A DNA stretch of 64,000 nt. It comes from CAMCTV01 sp964420985. Lineage in GTDB: Bacteria > Bacteroidota > Bacteroidia > Flavobacteriales_D > Sanyastnellaceae. The stretch lies in contig CAYQUT010000012.1 of assembly GCA_964420985.1 (NCBI GenBank), forward strand, positions 6,181 to 70,180, read 5' to 3'. Shown here piece by piece: positions 45,038 through 53,752 of the stretch (its first letter is position 1; each line of letters begins with the position of its first letter). The notes under the pieces are model-generated. The model saw only the letters and a list, made by a program, of their open reading frames with translations. It was not told the DNA's origin and did not search any database. The translations under genes were made by a program, and so were the position numbers.

Positions 45038-45805
45038 ATGGGACAAAAGTGTAACCCAATAGGTAATCGTTTAGGTTTCATCAAAGGATGGGACAGCAAT
45101 TGGTTTGGTGGTAAAAATTACGCTGACCGTATCGTAGAAGACGATAAGATCCGTAAGTATTTAATGGCCCGTTTAAAGAAGGCTTCAGTATCTAAAATCG
45201 TTATCGAGAGAACTTTAAAGTTGGTAACGGTAACCATCAACACGGCTCGTCCAGGTGTAATCATCGGGAAGGCGGGTACAGAGGTGGATAAGTTGAAAGA
45301 GGAGTTGAAGAAATTGACAGGTAAGGATGTTCAAATCAACATCTTTGAAATCAAACGTCCTGAGTTAGATGCGCGTTTGGTTGCAGATGGTATCTGCCGT
45401 CAGATTGAAGGTCGTATCTCTTACCGTCGTGCAACTAAAATGTCCATTGCATCAGCCATGAGAATGGGTGCAGAAGGAATCAAGGTTACCATTGCCGGTC
45501 GTGTAAACGGAGCAGAGATCGCACGCTCTGAGTCATACAAAGAGGGTCGTACCCCATTGCATACATTGCGTGCTGATATCGATTACCATCATGCTGAGGC
45601 TCATACCAGTTACGGACGAATTGGTGTAAAAGTTTGGATTTGTCGCGGTGAGGTGTACGGAAAAAGAGATTTATCACCTAACTTTGGCGCCCCTCAACAA
45701 GGAGGAAATAGTGGCAACAAGCGTGGAGGTTCACAACATGGCGGAAATGATCGCCGTGAAAACCGCGACAGCCGTGATAGAAGAGGAGATCGCAAGAGCC
45801 GTTAA
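45038..45805 (+). CDS. rpsC: 30S ribosomal protein S3 with Arg/Gly-rich tail
   Basis: 255 residues. KH domain (GVIIGKAGTEVDKLKEEL) and C-terminal S3 domain (AEIARSESYKEGRTPLHTLRADIDY) are standard and line the mRNA entry channel. From about residue 215 onward there is a low-complexity tail rich in Gly, Gln, Asn, Arg and Asp (GGNSGNKRGGSQHGG, then RENRDSRDRRGDRKSR), absent from E. coli S3. It may add RNA contacts near the mRNA entry. Confidence 0.97.
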   Translation: MGQKCNPIGNRLGFIKGWDSNWFGGKNYADRIVEDDKIRKYLMARLKKASVSKIVIERTLKLVTVTINTARPGVIIGKAGTEVDKLKEELKKLTGKDVQINIFEIKRPELDARLVADGICRQIEGRISYRRATKMSIASAMRMGAEGIKVTIAGRVNGAEIARSESYKEGRTPLHTLRADIDYHHAEAHTSYGRIGVKVWICRGEVYGKRDLSPNFGAPQQGGNSGNKRGGSQHGGNDRRENRDSRDRRGDRKSR

Positions 45806-45836
45806 TTAAATAAGAACTCGCTAAAAGAATTGAGAG

Positions 45837-46256
45837 ATGTTACAACCAAAAAGAACCAAATACAGAAAACAGCAGAAAGGTAAGATCAAAGGGATTGCTT
45901 ACAGAGGATCTCAGCTGGCTTTCGGAAGCTTTGCGATCAAAACCTTGGATGAAGGGTTTATCACTTCCAGACAATTGGAGGCGGCTCGTGTGGCGTTAAC
46001 ACGTTTCATGAAACGTGAAGGTAAAGTGTGGATTAGAATATTCCCAGACAAGCCTATCACTGCTAAGCCTGCTGAGGTTCGTATGGGTAAAGGTAAAGGA
46101 GCTCCCGACCATTGGGTAGCAGTAATCAAGCCAGGAAGAATTTTGTTTGAAGCAGAAGGAGTTCCATTGGCTACTGCACAAGAAGCGTTGCGTTTGGCTG
46201 CTCAAAAGTTGCCTTGCAAAACAAAATTCATCGTTAGACCCGATTATACTGAATAA
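45837..46256 (+). CDS. rplP: 50S ribosomal protein L16
   Basis: 139 residues; MLQPKRTKYRKQQKG start, RQLEAARVALTRFMKREGKVWIRIFPDKPITAKPAEVRMGKGKG core including the conserved arginine hydroxylated in some bacteria. Organises the A-site of the 50S subunit. Normal length. Confidence 0.97.
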   Translation: MLQPKRTKYRKQQKGKIKGIAYRGSQLAFGSFAIKTLDEGFITSRQLEAARVALTRFMKREGKVWIRIFPDKPITAKPAEVRMGKGKGAPDHWVAVIKPGRILFEAEGVPLATAQEALRLAAQKLPCKTKFIVRPDYTE

Positions 46257-46264
46257 TAGAAGTT

Positions 46265-46456
46265 ATGAAAGCCGCCGACTATAGAAACATGTCTGAAACT
46301 GATTTGTTGGCTCAAATCAGTGAAAGCGAGACCGCATTGGCCAAAATGAAATTTGGTCACCAAATTGCGGGGACAGAGAATCCAATGACCATCCGCAATA
46401 AGCGTCGTGAGATTGCTCGTATGAAAACAGTATTAACCGAATTGAAGAATAAATAA
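46265..46456 (+). CDS. rpmC: 50S ribosomal protein L29
   Basis: 63 residues in two helices; NPMTIRNKRREIARMKTVLTE is the conserved signature. It lies next to L23 at the exit site. Eight bases after rplP. Confidence 0.95.
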   Translation: MKAADYRNMSETDLLAQISESETALAKMKFGHQIAGTENPMTIRNKRREIARMKTVLTELKNK

Positions 46457-46465
46457 TAAGCCGTG

Positions 46466-46720
46466 ATGGAAAGAAATCTTCGTAAAGAACGTGTCGGGAT
46501 CGTTACCAGCAACAAAATGGAAAAGAGCATTGTTGTTTCGGTAGAGACAAAAATTCGTCACCCGAAATATGGAAAGTTTGTGAAACACACAAAACGATTC
46601 ATGGCGCATGATGAGAAGCAAGAGTGTGGTATCGGTGATACTGTAAAGATCATGGAAACACGCCCATTGAGCAAATTGAAGCGCTGGAGAATGGTGGAAA
46701 TCATCGAAAAGGCGAAATAA
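46466..46720 (+). CDS. rpsQ: 30S ribosomal protein S17
   Basis: 84 residues from ATG 46466; a GTG one codon upstream is an alternative start. RKERVGIVTSNKMEKSIVVSVE and HPKYGKFVKHTKRFMAHDE give the OB-fold that binds helix 11 of 16S rRNA. Nine bases after rpmC. Confidence 0.95.
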   Translation: MERNLRKERVGIVTSNKMEKSIVVSVETKIRHPKYGKFVKHTKRFMAHDEKQECGIGDTVKIMETRPLSKLKRWRMVEIIEKAK

Positions 46721-46740
46721 CGAAATAAGGAGATTGAGTC

Positions 46741-47109
46741 ATGGTACAAAATGAATCACGCCTAAGAGTGGCAGACAACAGTGGAGCACGCGAAGTATTG
46801 GTGATCCGTGTTTTGGGCGGTACGCGCCGCAGATACGCGTCATTGGGAGATCAAATCGTAGTAACGGTTAAAGATGCTCTTCCTTCTGGAAACGTTAAGA
46901 AGGGTGCTGTTACCAAAGCGGTAATAGTAAGAACCAAAAAAGAGGTGAGAAGACCCGACGGTAGTTACATCCGTTTTGATGACAACGCAGTTGTGTTGTT
47001 GAACAACAACGGTGAGATGCGCGGAACCCGTATATTTGGTCCTGTTGCTCGTGAATTGCGCGAAAAGGATTACATGAAAATCGTTTCATTAGCGCCAGAG
47101 GTGCTCTAA
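46741..47109 (+). CDS. rplN: 50S ribosomal protein L14
   Basis: 122 residues: VADNSGAREVLVIRVLGG start, AVVLLNNNGEMRGTRIFGPVARELR end. Part of the intersubunit bridge and of the binding site for RsfS. Full length. Confidence 0.97.
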   Translation: MVQNESRLRVADNSGAREVLVIRVLGGTRRRYASLGDQIVVTVKDALPSGNVKKGAVTKAVIVRTKKEVRRPDGSYIRFDDNAVVLLNNNGEMRGTRIFGPVARELREKDYMKIVSLAPEVL

Positions 47110-47121
47110 AACTTAAGTACG

Positions 47122-47442
47122 ATGTTTAAACGTTTGAAAATAAAGAAAGGCGATATGGTAGTGGTTACTGCCGGTGATAACAAAGGCAAGCAAGGGCGTG
47201 TTATCGAAGTTAATCGCGAAAAGGACACGGTGATTGTTGAGGGTGTTAATTTGGTAACCCGTCACAAGAAGCCTTCTGCTCAAAATCCACAAGGTGGAAT
47301 CGAGAAGAAGGAAGCCGGAATTAACATCAGCAACGTAATGTTGTTGGATGCCAAAGGCAACGCCACAAGAGTAGGCCGTCGCAGAAATGAAAACGGAAAG
47401 TTAGAACGTTATTCCAAAAAGTCAGGGGAGGCAATCAAATGA
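47122..47442 (+). CDS. rplX: 50S ribosomal protein L24
   Basis: 106 residues with the KOW motif GDMVVVTAGDNKGKQGRVIEV. Early assembly protein near the tunnel exit. It overlaps rplE by four bases (ATGA), the only overlap within the ribosomal block. Confidence 0.96.
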   Translation: MFKRLKIKKGDMVVVTAGDNKGKQGRVIEVNREKDTVIVEGVNLVTRHKKPSAQNPQGGIEKKEAGINISNVMLLDAKGNATRVGRRRNENGKLERYSKKSGEAIK

Positions 47443-47987
47443 GCTACACACCAAGATTACGCAGTAAGTACAACGACGAAATCATTCCAGCGTTAAAGAC
47501 GCGTTTTGAATACAAATCGTCGATGCAAGTTCCAAAGATTACCAAGATTTGTTTGAATCAAGGTATCGGAAAGGCGACAGCAGATAAGAAATTGGTAGAC
47601 TCTGCAGTAGAGGAGATGACCATGATTGCTGGACAGAAGGCTGTGGCCACTGTTTCAACAAAAGATATCTCGAACTTCAAATTGAGAAAGGGAGTTCCTA
47701 TCGGCGCCAAAGTAACGTTGAGAGGTGACAAGATGTATGAATTCTTGGATCGTTTGATCGCCGTTTCTTTGCCTCGTACACGTGACTTCCGTGGCGTGAA
47801 GAACACAGGTTTTGATGGACATGGCAACTTTACCTTTGGGGTAAAAGAGCAAATCATTTTCCCAGAAATTGATTTGGATAAAGTGAAAATGATCAATGGT
47901 ATGGACATCACCTTGGTGACAACTGCCAAAACAAATGAAGAGGCCAAAGCTTTATTGGAAGGATTCGGTTTCCCATTACAGAAATAA
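47439..47987 (+). CDS. rplE: 50S ribosomal protein L5
   Basis: 182 residues; KITKICLNQGIGKA, DISNFKLRKGVPIGAKVTLRG and GNFTFGVKEQIIFPEIDLDKV are family signatures. Binds 5S rRNA in the central protuberance. Confidence 0.97.
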   Translation: MSYTPRLRSKYNDEIIPALKTRFEYKSSMQVPKITKICLNQGIGKATADKKLVDSAVEEMTMIAGQKAVATVSTKDISNFKLRKGVPIGAKVTLRGDKMYEFLDRLIAVSLPRTRDFRGVKNTGFDGHGNFTFGVKEQIIFPEIDLDKVKMINGMDITLVTTAKTNEEAKALLEGFGFPLQK

Positions 47988-48013
47988 TAATAAACGAGAT
48001 ATAAAGAAGTACA

Positions 48014-48283
48014 ATGGCTAAAGAATCAATGAAAGCCCGCGAGCGCAAGAGAATTGCACTTGTTGAAAAATACGCTGCAAAGCGTGAAGCTTTGAAAGAA
48101 GCAGGAGATTGGGATGCTTTGCAAAAGCTACCCAAGAACAGCAGCAAGGTTCGCGTACACAATCGTTGTCAATTGACTGGACGCCCTCGTGGATACATGC
48201 GCCAATTCGGTATCTGTCGTAACCAATTCCGTGAATTAGCCTTAGAAGGTAGAATTCCTGGAGTGAAGAAAGCAAGTTGGTAA
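48014..48283 (+). CDS. rpsN: 30S ribosomal protein S14, zinc-free form
   Basis: 89 residues, the long C-minus type: NRCQLTGRPRGYMRQFGICRNQFRELA keeps two separate cysteines but no CxxC pairs, so it should not hold zinc. The form resembles E. coli S14. Found between rplE and rpsH as usual. Confidence 0.95.
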   Translation: MAKESMKARERKRIALVEKYAAKREALKEAGDWDALQKLPKNSSKVRVHNRCQLTGRPRGYMRQFGICRNQFRELALEGRIPGVKKASW

Positions 48284-48306
48284 TATAATTAAGAAGGACT
48301 AAGAAA

Positions 48307-48702
48307 ATGAATACTGATCCAATAGCAGATTACTTGACCCGCATCCGCAACGCGCAGATGGCACGTCATAAAGTGGTGGAGATTCCAGCTTCAAACTTGA
48401 AGAAGGAGATTACCCGCATACTTCATGAGTCTGGGTATATTTTGAATTACAAATTTGAAGAGGGTGTACCCGGGGTAATTAAAATTGCCTTAAAGTACAA
48501 TGCCAAGAGCAAGCAACCAGCCATTTCTAAAATTGACCGTATTTCCTCACCTGGATTGCGCAAATATGTAGGAGTAGATGAATTGCCTCGCGTGTTGAAT
48601 GGCTTGGGTATCGCAGTGATGTCTACTCCAAAAGGAGTAATGACAGACAAGTCTGCTCGCAAGGAGAATGTTGGTGGTGAAGTATTGTGTTACGTTTATT
48701 AA
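48307..48702 (+). CDS. rpsH: 30S ribosomal protein S8
   Basis: 131 residues: DPIADYLTRIRNAQMARHKVVEIPASNLKKEI and GLGIAVMSTPKGVMTDKSARKENVGGEVLCYVY. Binds the central domain of 16S rRNA; the E. coli homologue represses the spc operon by binding near rplE. Confidence 0.97.
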   Translation: MNTDPIADYLTRIRNAQMARHKVVEIPASNLKKEITRILHESGYILNYKFEEGVPGVIKIALKYNAKSKQPAISKIDRISSPGLRKYVGVDELPRVLNGLGIAVMSTPKGVMTDKSARKENVGGEVLCYVY

Positions 48703-48714
48703 TACCAAAAGATC

Positions 48715-49266
48715 ATGTCAAGAATAGGAAAATTACCCATCACCATTCCTGCAGGCGTTAACGTATCCATGAGCAATGGAATAGTTACCGTGAAAGGTCC
48801 AAAAGGAGAGCTTTCTCAGGAAATCACTGGAGCAGTGAGTGTGGAAATTGCAGAAGGACAAATCGTGTTGACTCGCGCCAATGACCACAAAGATTCACGT
48901 TCAAAACACGGGTTGTATCGCGCTTTGATCAATAACATGATTGTAGGTGTAAGCACAGGCTGGAAAAAGAACTTAGAGATGATCGGTGTCGGTTATCGCG
49001 CCAAGACCACAGGTCAACAATTGGAGATGACCCTTGGATTTAGCCATCCGATTGTTTTTGAATTACCATCAGAAATTACAGTTACTGCTAAGGCAGAAAA
49101 AGGAGAAAACCCATCCATCACTTTAGAGTCTTATGACAAGCAATTGATTGGACAGGTAGCAGCAAAGATTCGTTCATTGCGCGCTCCAGAACCATACAAA
49201 GGAAAAGGTGTTCGTTACGTTGGTGAATTTGTACGCAAGAAAGCGGGTAAATCAGCAGCTAAATAA
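48715..49266 (+). CDS. rplF: 50S ribosomal protein L6
   Basis: 183 residues with duplicated L6 folds; the C-terminal signature RSLRAPEPYKGKGVRYVGEFVRKKAGK is present. Near the factor-binding site of the 50S subunit. Confidence 0.97.
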   Translation: MSRIGKLPITIPAGVNVSMSNGIVTVKGPKGELSQEITGAVSVEIAEGQIVLTRANDHKDSRSKHGLYRALINNMIVGVSTGWKKNLEMIGVGYRAKTTGQQLEMTLGFSHPIVFELPSEITVTAKAEKGENPSITLESYDKQLIGQVAAKIRSLRAPEPYKGKGVRYVGEFVRKKAGKSAAK

Positions 49267-49275
49267 TAAAAGATT

Positions 49276-49629
49276 ATGGCATTCACAAAAGAAGCAAGAA
49301 GAGCTAAAATTCGCGCACGTGTTCGCTCTACCGTTAAAGGTACAGCTGAAAGACCTCGCTTGTCTGTATTCCGCAGCAACAAGCAGATTTATGCGCAAAT
49401 CATCGACGATAATCAGGGAAAGACATTGGTGTCAGCAGGATCTGCTTACATCAAGGAGTCTCAGAGCATGCCCAAGATTGATCAGGCCAAAGTAGTAGGT
49501 AAGGCAATTGCTGAGCGCGCTATGGCAGCAGGTATCCAATCAGTGGTATTTGATCGTGGAGGATATTTGTATCACGGAAGAGTTAAATCATTGGCCGAGG
49601 CTGCTCGTGAAGCAGGGCTTAAATTCTGA
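49276..49629 (+). CDS. rplR: 50S ribosomal protein L18
   Basis: 117 residues; basic N-terminus followed by RPRLSVFRSNKQIYAQIIDD-like beta strand and FDRGGYLYHGRVKSLAEAAREAGLKF. 5S rRNA-binding partner of L5. Five bases before rpsE. Confidence 0.96.
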   Translation: MAFTKEARRAKIRARVRSTVKGTAERPRLSVFRSNKQIYAQIIDDNQGKTLVSAGSAYIKESQSMPKIDQAKVVGKAIAERAMAAGIQSVVFDRGGYLYHGRVKSLAEAAREAGLKF

Positions 49630-49634
49630 TAAAA

Positions 49635-50147
49635 ATGGCAGAGGTAAAAAATGTTCGCTCTAGCGAAACAGAATTGAAAGACAAGTTGGTTGCGGTAAAC
49701 CGTGTAACCAAAGTAACCAAGGGAGGTCGTACCTTCGGATTTGCAGCCATTGTTGTGGTTGGGAATGAGAATGGTGTAGTAGGCCATGGCTTGGGTAAGT
49801 CGAAAGAAGTAGCGGAAGCGGTGACCAAGGCCATCGAAGATGCAAAGAAAAACTTGGTCAAGGTGCCTATCAATCATGGAACAATACCACACGAAAACTC
49901 TGGAAAATTTGGTGGAGCGCGTGTTTTCATCAAGCCTGCTTCTCATGGTACTGGTGTTATCGCCGGTGGTGCGATGCGTGCGGTGTTGGAGTCTGCTGGT
50001 GTGACAGACGTTTTGGCTAAATCCAAAGGTTCATCTAACCCACACAACGTGGTGAAGGCAACATTGAATGCACTTGCGGGTCTTCGTGATCCAAGAGAGA
50101 TTGCCCGCATGCGTGGAATTACATTGGATAAAGTGTTCAACGGTTAA
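49635..50147 (+). CDS. rpsE: 30S ribosomal protein S5
   Basis: 170 residues. RVTKVTKGGRTFGFAAIVVVGNENGVVGHGLGKSKEV is the dsRBD-like region; SSNPHNVVKATLNAL the C-terminal. Contributes to accuracy and mRNA unwinding. Confidence 0.97.
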   Translation: MAEVKNVRSSETELKDKLVAVNRVTKVTKGGRTFGFAAIVVVGNENGVVGHGLGKSKEVAEAVTKAIEDAKKNLVKVPINHGTIPHENSGKFGGARVFIKPASHGTGVIAGGAMRAVLESAGVTDVLAKSKGSSNPHNVVKATLNALAGLRDPREIARMRGITLDKVFNG

Positions 50148-50158
50148 TATTTAAAGAA

Positions 50159-50338
50159 ATGGCTAAAGTTGTTATAACTCAAGTAAGAAGCGCGATTGAT
50201 TATCCAAAGCGCCAAAAAGAAACCATCAAAGCGTTGGGCATTAAAAAGTTGAACGTTTCAGTAGAGAAGGACTTGTCTCCCAATATTGAAGGTATGATCC
50301 GTGCGGTGAGCCACCTTTTGAAAGTTGAATACAAATAA
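50159..50338 (+). CDS. rpmD: 50S ribosomal protein L30
   Basis: A 59-codon gene found by reading the gap between rpsE and rplO: MAKVVITQVRSAIDYPKRQK, then IKALGIKKLNVSVEKDLSPNIEGMIRAV. The length and the alternating pattern match L30. Eleven bases after rpsE, 17 before rplO. Confidence 0.96.
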   Translation: MAKVVITQVRSAIDYPKRQKETIKALGIKKLNVSVEKDLSPNIEGMIRAVSHLLKVEYK

Positions 50339-50355
50339 TATTTATTCGCATTACG

Positions 50356-50802
50356 ATGAAATTAAATACCCTTAAACCTGCAGAAGGTTCAGTAAAAAAT
50401 AGAAAGCGCATTGGTCGTGGTGAAGGTTCTGGTCATGGTGGAACATCAACTCGTGGACACAAAGGTGCTGGATCTCGTTCTGGTGCTAAGCGCAAAATTG
50501 GTTTTGAAGGTGGTCAAATGCCTTTGCAACGTCGTTTACCAAAGTACGGTTTCCGTAACTTTAATCGCGTAGAATACAAAGGAATTAACCTAGATACTTT
50601 GTCATTGTTGGCTGAGAAATTCAACCTTACCGAAATCACTCATGATATCATGGTTCAAAATGGTATCTGTTCTAAAAACGACTTGGTTAAAATCCTTGGT
50701 CGTGGTGAGTTGAAAGGTAAAATGAATGTTTCTGCACATGGTTTCTCTGCTACAGCAAAGGCGGCCATTGAAAACAACGGTGGAGTAGTAACTGTTCTTT
50801 AA
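50356..50802 (+). CDS. rplO: 50S ribosomal protein L15
   Basis: 148 residues; glycine-rich N-terminus with KRIGRGEGSGHGGTSTRGHKGAGSR and the FEGGQMPLQRRLPKYGF motif. Late-assembly protein. Eight bases before secY. Confidence 0.97.
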   Translation: MKLNTLKPAEGSVKNRKRIGRGEGSGHGGTSTRGHKGAGSRSGAKRKIGFEGGQMPLQRRLPKYGFRNFNRVEYKGINLDTLSLLAEKFNLTEITHDIMVQNGICSKNDLVKILGRGELKGKMNVSAHGFSATAKAAIENNGGVVTVL

Positions 50803-50810
50803 TCAGCAAT

Positions 50811-52145
50811 ATGAAAGGCTTTATTCAAAAAATAAAAGATATTTGGAACCACGATGAGTTGAGACACAAAATTGGATACACCCTTTTGTTGCTCTTGATT
50901 TACCGTGTTGGTTCCTTTATCGTTCTTCCAGGTGTGGATTCTGCAAAATTAGATGCAGGTGCACAAGGTGGTTTATTGGGATTCTTGGGATTATTCACCG
51001 GAGGTGCATTCTCTCGTGTTTCCATTTTTGCTCTTGGAGTAATGCCTTACATTTCAGCTTCCATCATCATCCAATTGTTGGGGCTAGCAGTGCCTTCTAT
51101 CCAAAAGATGCAGAAAGAAGGCGAGTCAGGTCGTAAAAAATTGAACCAATGGACCAGAACGTTGACCATTGCCATCGGCTTGGTTCAAGCACCTGGATAT
51201 GTGGCGCAATATGTGCCAACAAATGCGCACCCTGCGGGTTCTTTGTGGTTGATTTCTGCCGTGATCATTTTGACTTGTAGTACACTTTTTGTAATGTGGT
51301 TGGGTGAGCGCATCACTGACAAAGGAATTGGAAATGGAACGTCATTGATTATCATGACGGGTATTATTTCAGACATTCCTCGTGGCTTATTTGCTGAATT
51401 TGCTGCTCAAACGCCTTTCTTCTTTTTGATTGAAATGGCCACTTTGGTAGTGATTATTGGAGCAACCATCGGAATTATTCAAGCTGTACGCCGTATTCCT
51501 GTTCAAATGGCTCGTCTGAGTGCTGGATCAGTAAGCGGAATGCCTCAAGGTGAAGCGGCCAGGTCATTTATTCCATTGCGTGTTAATTCTGCTGGAGTAA
51601 TGCCCATTATCTTCGCGCAAGCCATCATGTTCATTCCATTGTATTTGCAAAATACAGAGTCTTTCCGTGATAGCGCTGTATTGGCAAGCCTCACGCGCAT
51701 TGACGGAATAGGATACAATCTCTTGTTGTTCACGATGATTATTCTTTTCACTTTCTTCTACACGGCCATTGTTACCAATCCTACTCAAATCGCAGATGAT
51801 TTGAAAAGAAACGGTAATTTCGTGCCTGGTGTGAAGCCAGGAAAGGATACTGCTGAATTTATTGATAGAGTTTTATCCAATATTACCCTTCCTGGTGGTA
51901 TATTTGTCGGCCTTATTGCAATCCTACCTTCTATTTTAATGATGTTAGGTTTGGCAAAGGCTCAACAATTCGCCCAATTCTTCGGAGGTACATCTCTGTT
52001 GATCACAGTGGGAGTTATGTTGGATTTGTTACAACAGATTGAAAGTCACTTGTTGTCTCGTCACTATGACGGATTGATGAAGTCCGGTAGAGTGAGAGGT
52101 CGCAACACAGGAGGTGCTGCTGTCAGCACTGGATATACTGTTTAA
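50811..52145 (+). CDS. secY: Protein translocase subunit SecY
   Basis: 444 residues, ten predicted membrane helices. TLLLLLIYRVGSFIVLPGVD, GLFTGGAFSRVSIFALGVMPYISASIIIQLL, plug-adjacent regions and cytoplasmic loop GNGTSLIIMTGI are conserved. Central pore of the Sec channel, which also delivers the T9SS and lipoprotein cargo of this window to the periplasm. Usual place in the spc segment. Confidence 0.98.
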   Translation: MKGFIQKIKDIWNHDELRHKIGYTLLLLLIYRVGSFIVLPGVDSAKLDAGAQGGLLGFLGLFTGGAFSRVSIFALGVMPYISASIIIQLLGLAVPSIQKMQKEGESGRKKLNQWTRTLTIAIGLVQAPGYVAQYVPTNAHPAGSLWLISAVIILTCSTLFVMWLGERITDKGIGNGTSLIIMTGIISDIPRGLFAEFAAQTPFFFLIEMATLVVIIGATIGIIQAVRRIPVQMARLSAGSVSGMPQGEAARSFIPLRVNSAGVMPIIFAQAIMFIPLYLQNTESFRDSAVLASLTRIDGIGYNLLLFTMIILFTFFYTAIVTNPTQIADDLKRNGNFVPGVKPGKDTAEFIDRVLSNITLPGGIFVGLIAILPSILMMLGLAKAQQFAQFFGGTSLLITVGVMLDLLQQIESHLLSRHYDGLMKSGRVRGRNTGGAAVSTGYTV

Positions 52146-52148
52146 ACA

Positions 52149-52943
52149 GTGACGAGGGGGGCGAAACCGGTTGTAAAAACCGAGGATGAGATTGAGCTCA
52201 TCCGAGTGAGTTCTTTACTTATTGGAAAAACACAAGCGATGTTGGCGTCGCACATACGCCCCGGAGTTTCTACTGCGGAGTTGGATAAGTTGGTGCATGA
52301 TTTTATCAAAGATCATGGTGCTTATCCAGGCTTCCTAGGTTACAATGATTTTCCGAATAGTATTTGCGCAAGTGTCAACTCAGCAGTTGTTCACGGTATT
52401 CCCAACAAGGAACCTTTGAAGGAAGGCGATATTGTTTCGGTGGATATCGGCGTGGTGAAAGATGGTTACTGGGGAGATTCAGCATTTACTTTCGCAGTGG
52501 GAGAAATTTCACCTGAAGTAAAGAAGCTCCTGATGGTAACCAGAGAATGTTTGGACTTGGCGATTGCCAAAGCCGTCGCGGGTAACCGGATAGGTGATAT
52601 CGGAAACGCCGTTCAAACACATGCTGAAAACAATGGCTTTGGAGTGGTGAGAGAATTGGTTGGTCATGGAGTCGGCATTAATTTGCATGAAGCACCTGAA
52701 GTTCCCAATTATGGGAGAAAGGGAAGTGGCCCCGTATTACAAGAAGGATGGGTATTGGCCATTGAGCCAATGATTAATCTCGGTACCAGAAATGTCCGAC
52801 AACTAAAAGATGGTTGGACCATTCAAACCACTGACGGAAAACCAAGTGCTCATTTTGAGCATACGGTAGTGGTCAGAAAGAGCAACGCTGAAGTGTTATC
52901 CAGTTTTAAAGAAGTAGATTTGGTATTAAATAACAATAAATAA
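52149..52943 (+). CDS. map: Methionine aminopeptidase type I
   Basis: 264 residues, starting at GTG 52149, three bases after the secY stop; no ATG occurs near the family start. Metal ligands are visible in VDIGVVKDGYWGDSAFTF (two Asp), GHGVGINLHEAP (His), AIEPM (Glu) and HFEHTVVV (Glu). Removes the initiator methionine from nascent chains. secY-map-infA is a common order. Confidence 0.96.
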   Translation: MTRGAKPVVKTEDEIELIRVSSLLIGKTQAMLASHIRPGVSTAELDKLVHDFIKDHGAYPGFLGYNDFPNSICASVNSAVVHGIPNKEPLKEGDIVSVDIGVVKDGYWGDSAFTFAVGEISPEVKKLLMVTRECLDLAIAKAVAGNRIGDIGNAVQTHAENNGFGVVRELVGHGVGINLHEAPEVPNYGRKGSGPVLQEGWVLAIEPMINLGTRNVRQLKDGWTIQTTDGKPSAHFEHTVVVRKSNAEVLSSFKEVDLVLNNNK

Positions 52944-52969
52944 GGGCTTGCCCTACGAGAAAAAGAAAA

Positions 52970-53188
52970 ATGGCGAAACAATCATCGATCGAACTAGATG
53001 GCGTAATTGTAGAGGCTTTGTCCAATGCAATGTTTCGTGTAGAGTTGGAGAATGGGCATGTGATTATTGCGCATATATCGGGTAAAATGAGAATGCATTA
53101 CATCCGCATTTTACCTGGTGATAAAGTAAAGGTGGAAATGTCCCCTTACGATTTGACAAAAGGAAGAATTAGTTTTAGATACAAATAA
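52970..53188 (+). CDS. infA: Translation initiation factor IF-1
   Basis: 72 residues: DGVIVEALSNAMFRVELENGHVIIAHISGKMRMHYIRILPGDKVKVEMSPYDL-type OB fold, full length. Binds the 30S A site during initiation. Confidence 0.97.
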   Translation: MAKQSSIELDGVIVEALSNAMFRVELENGHVIIAHISGKMRMHYIRILPGDKVKVEMSPYDLTKGRISFRYK

Positions 53189-53202
53189 GTAACTTAGAAA
53201 AG

Positions 53203-53319
53203 ATGAAAATAAGAGCCTCTATCAAGAAGCGTTCGGCAGAATGTAAGATTGTTCGCCGCAAAGGGAAGTTGTATGTAATCAACAAGAAGAACCCTAAGTA
53301 CAAACAAAGACAAGGATAA
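53203..53319 (+). CDS. rpmJ: 50S ribosomal protein L36, zinc-free form
   Basis: 38 codons in the gap between infA and rpsM: MKIRASIKKRSAECKIVRRK then GKLYVINKKNPKYKQRQG. Only one cysteine and no histidine remain of the C4/C3H zinc ribbon, so this is the C-minus type. Fourteen bases after infA. Confidence 0.95.
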   Translation: MKIRASIKKRSAECKIVRRKGKLYVINKKNPKYKQRQG

Positions 53320-53350
53320 ACCCCAATTGGGATATAACTAATATCAGAAA

Positions 53351-53728
53351 ATGGCAAGGATTGCAGGTATCGATTTACCACGTAACAAAAGAGGAGAGAT
53401 AGGTTTGACCTATATCTACGGTGTTGGTCGTAGCACAGCTCGTCGCATTTTAAGTGCAGGCGGAATCGACTTCAACAAGAAAGTATCAGAATGGAACGAC
53501 GACGATTTGTCAAAGATCCGTGGTTTCATCACAGAGGAAATCAAAGTTGAAGGCGCATTGCGTTCAGAGGTTCAAATGAACATTAAGCGTTTAATGGACA
53601 TCGGTTGCTACCGTGGTATCCGTCACCGTTTGGGTCTTCCATTGCGTGGTCAATCTACCAAGAACAACTCTCGTACTCGTAAGGGTAAGCGTAAGACAGT
53701 TGCGAACAAGAAAAAAGCGGTTAAATAA
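53351..53728 (+). CDS. rpsM: 30S ribosomal protein S13
   Basis: 125 residues: ARIAGIDLPRNKRGEIGLTYIYGVGRSTARRIL helix-turn motif, C-terminal RGQSTKNNSRTRKGKRKT tail that touches the P-site tRNA. First gene of the alpha segment. Confidence 0.97.
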   Translation: MARIAGIDLPRNKRGEIGLTYIYGVGRSTARRILSAGGIDFNKKVSEWNDDDLSKIRGFITEEIKVEGALRSEVQMNIKRLMDIGCYRGIRHRLGLPLRGQSTKNNSRTRKGKRKTVANKKKAVK

Positions 53729-53752
53729 TCAATAGCACCATAGATACGAATC

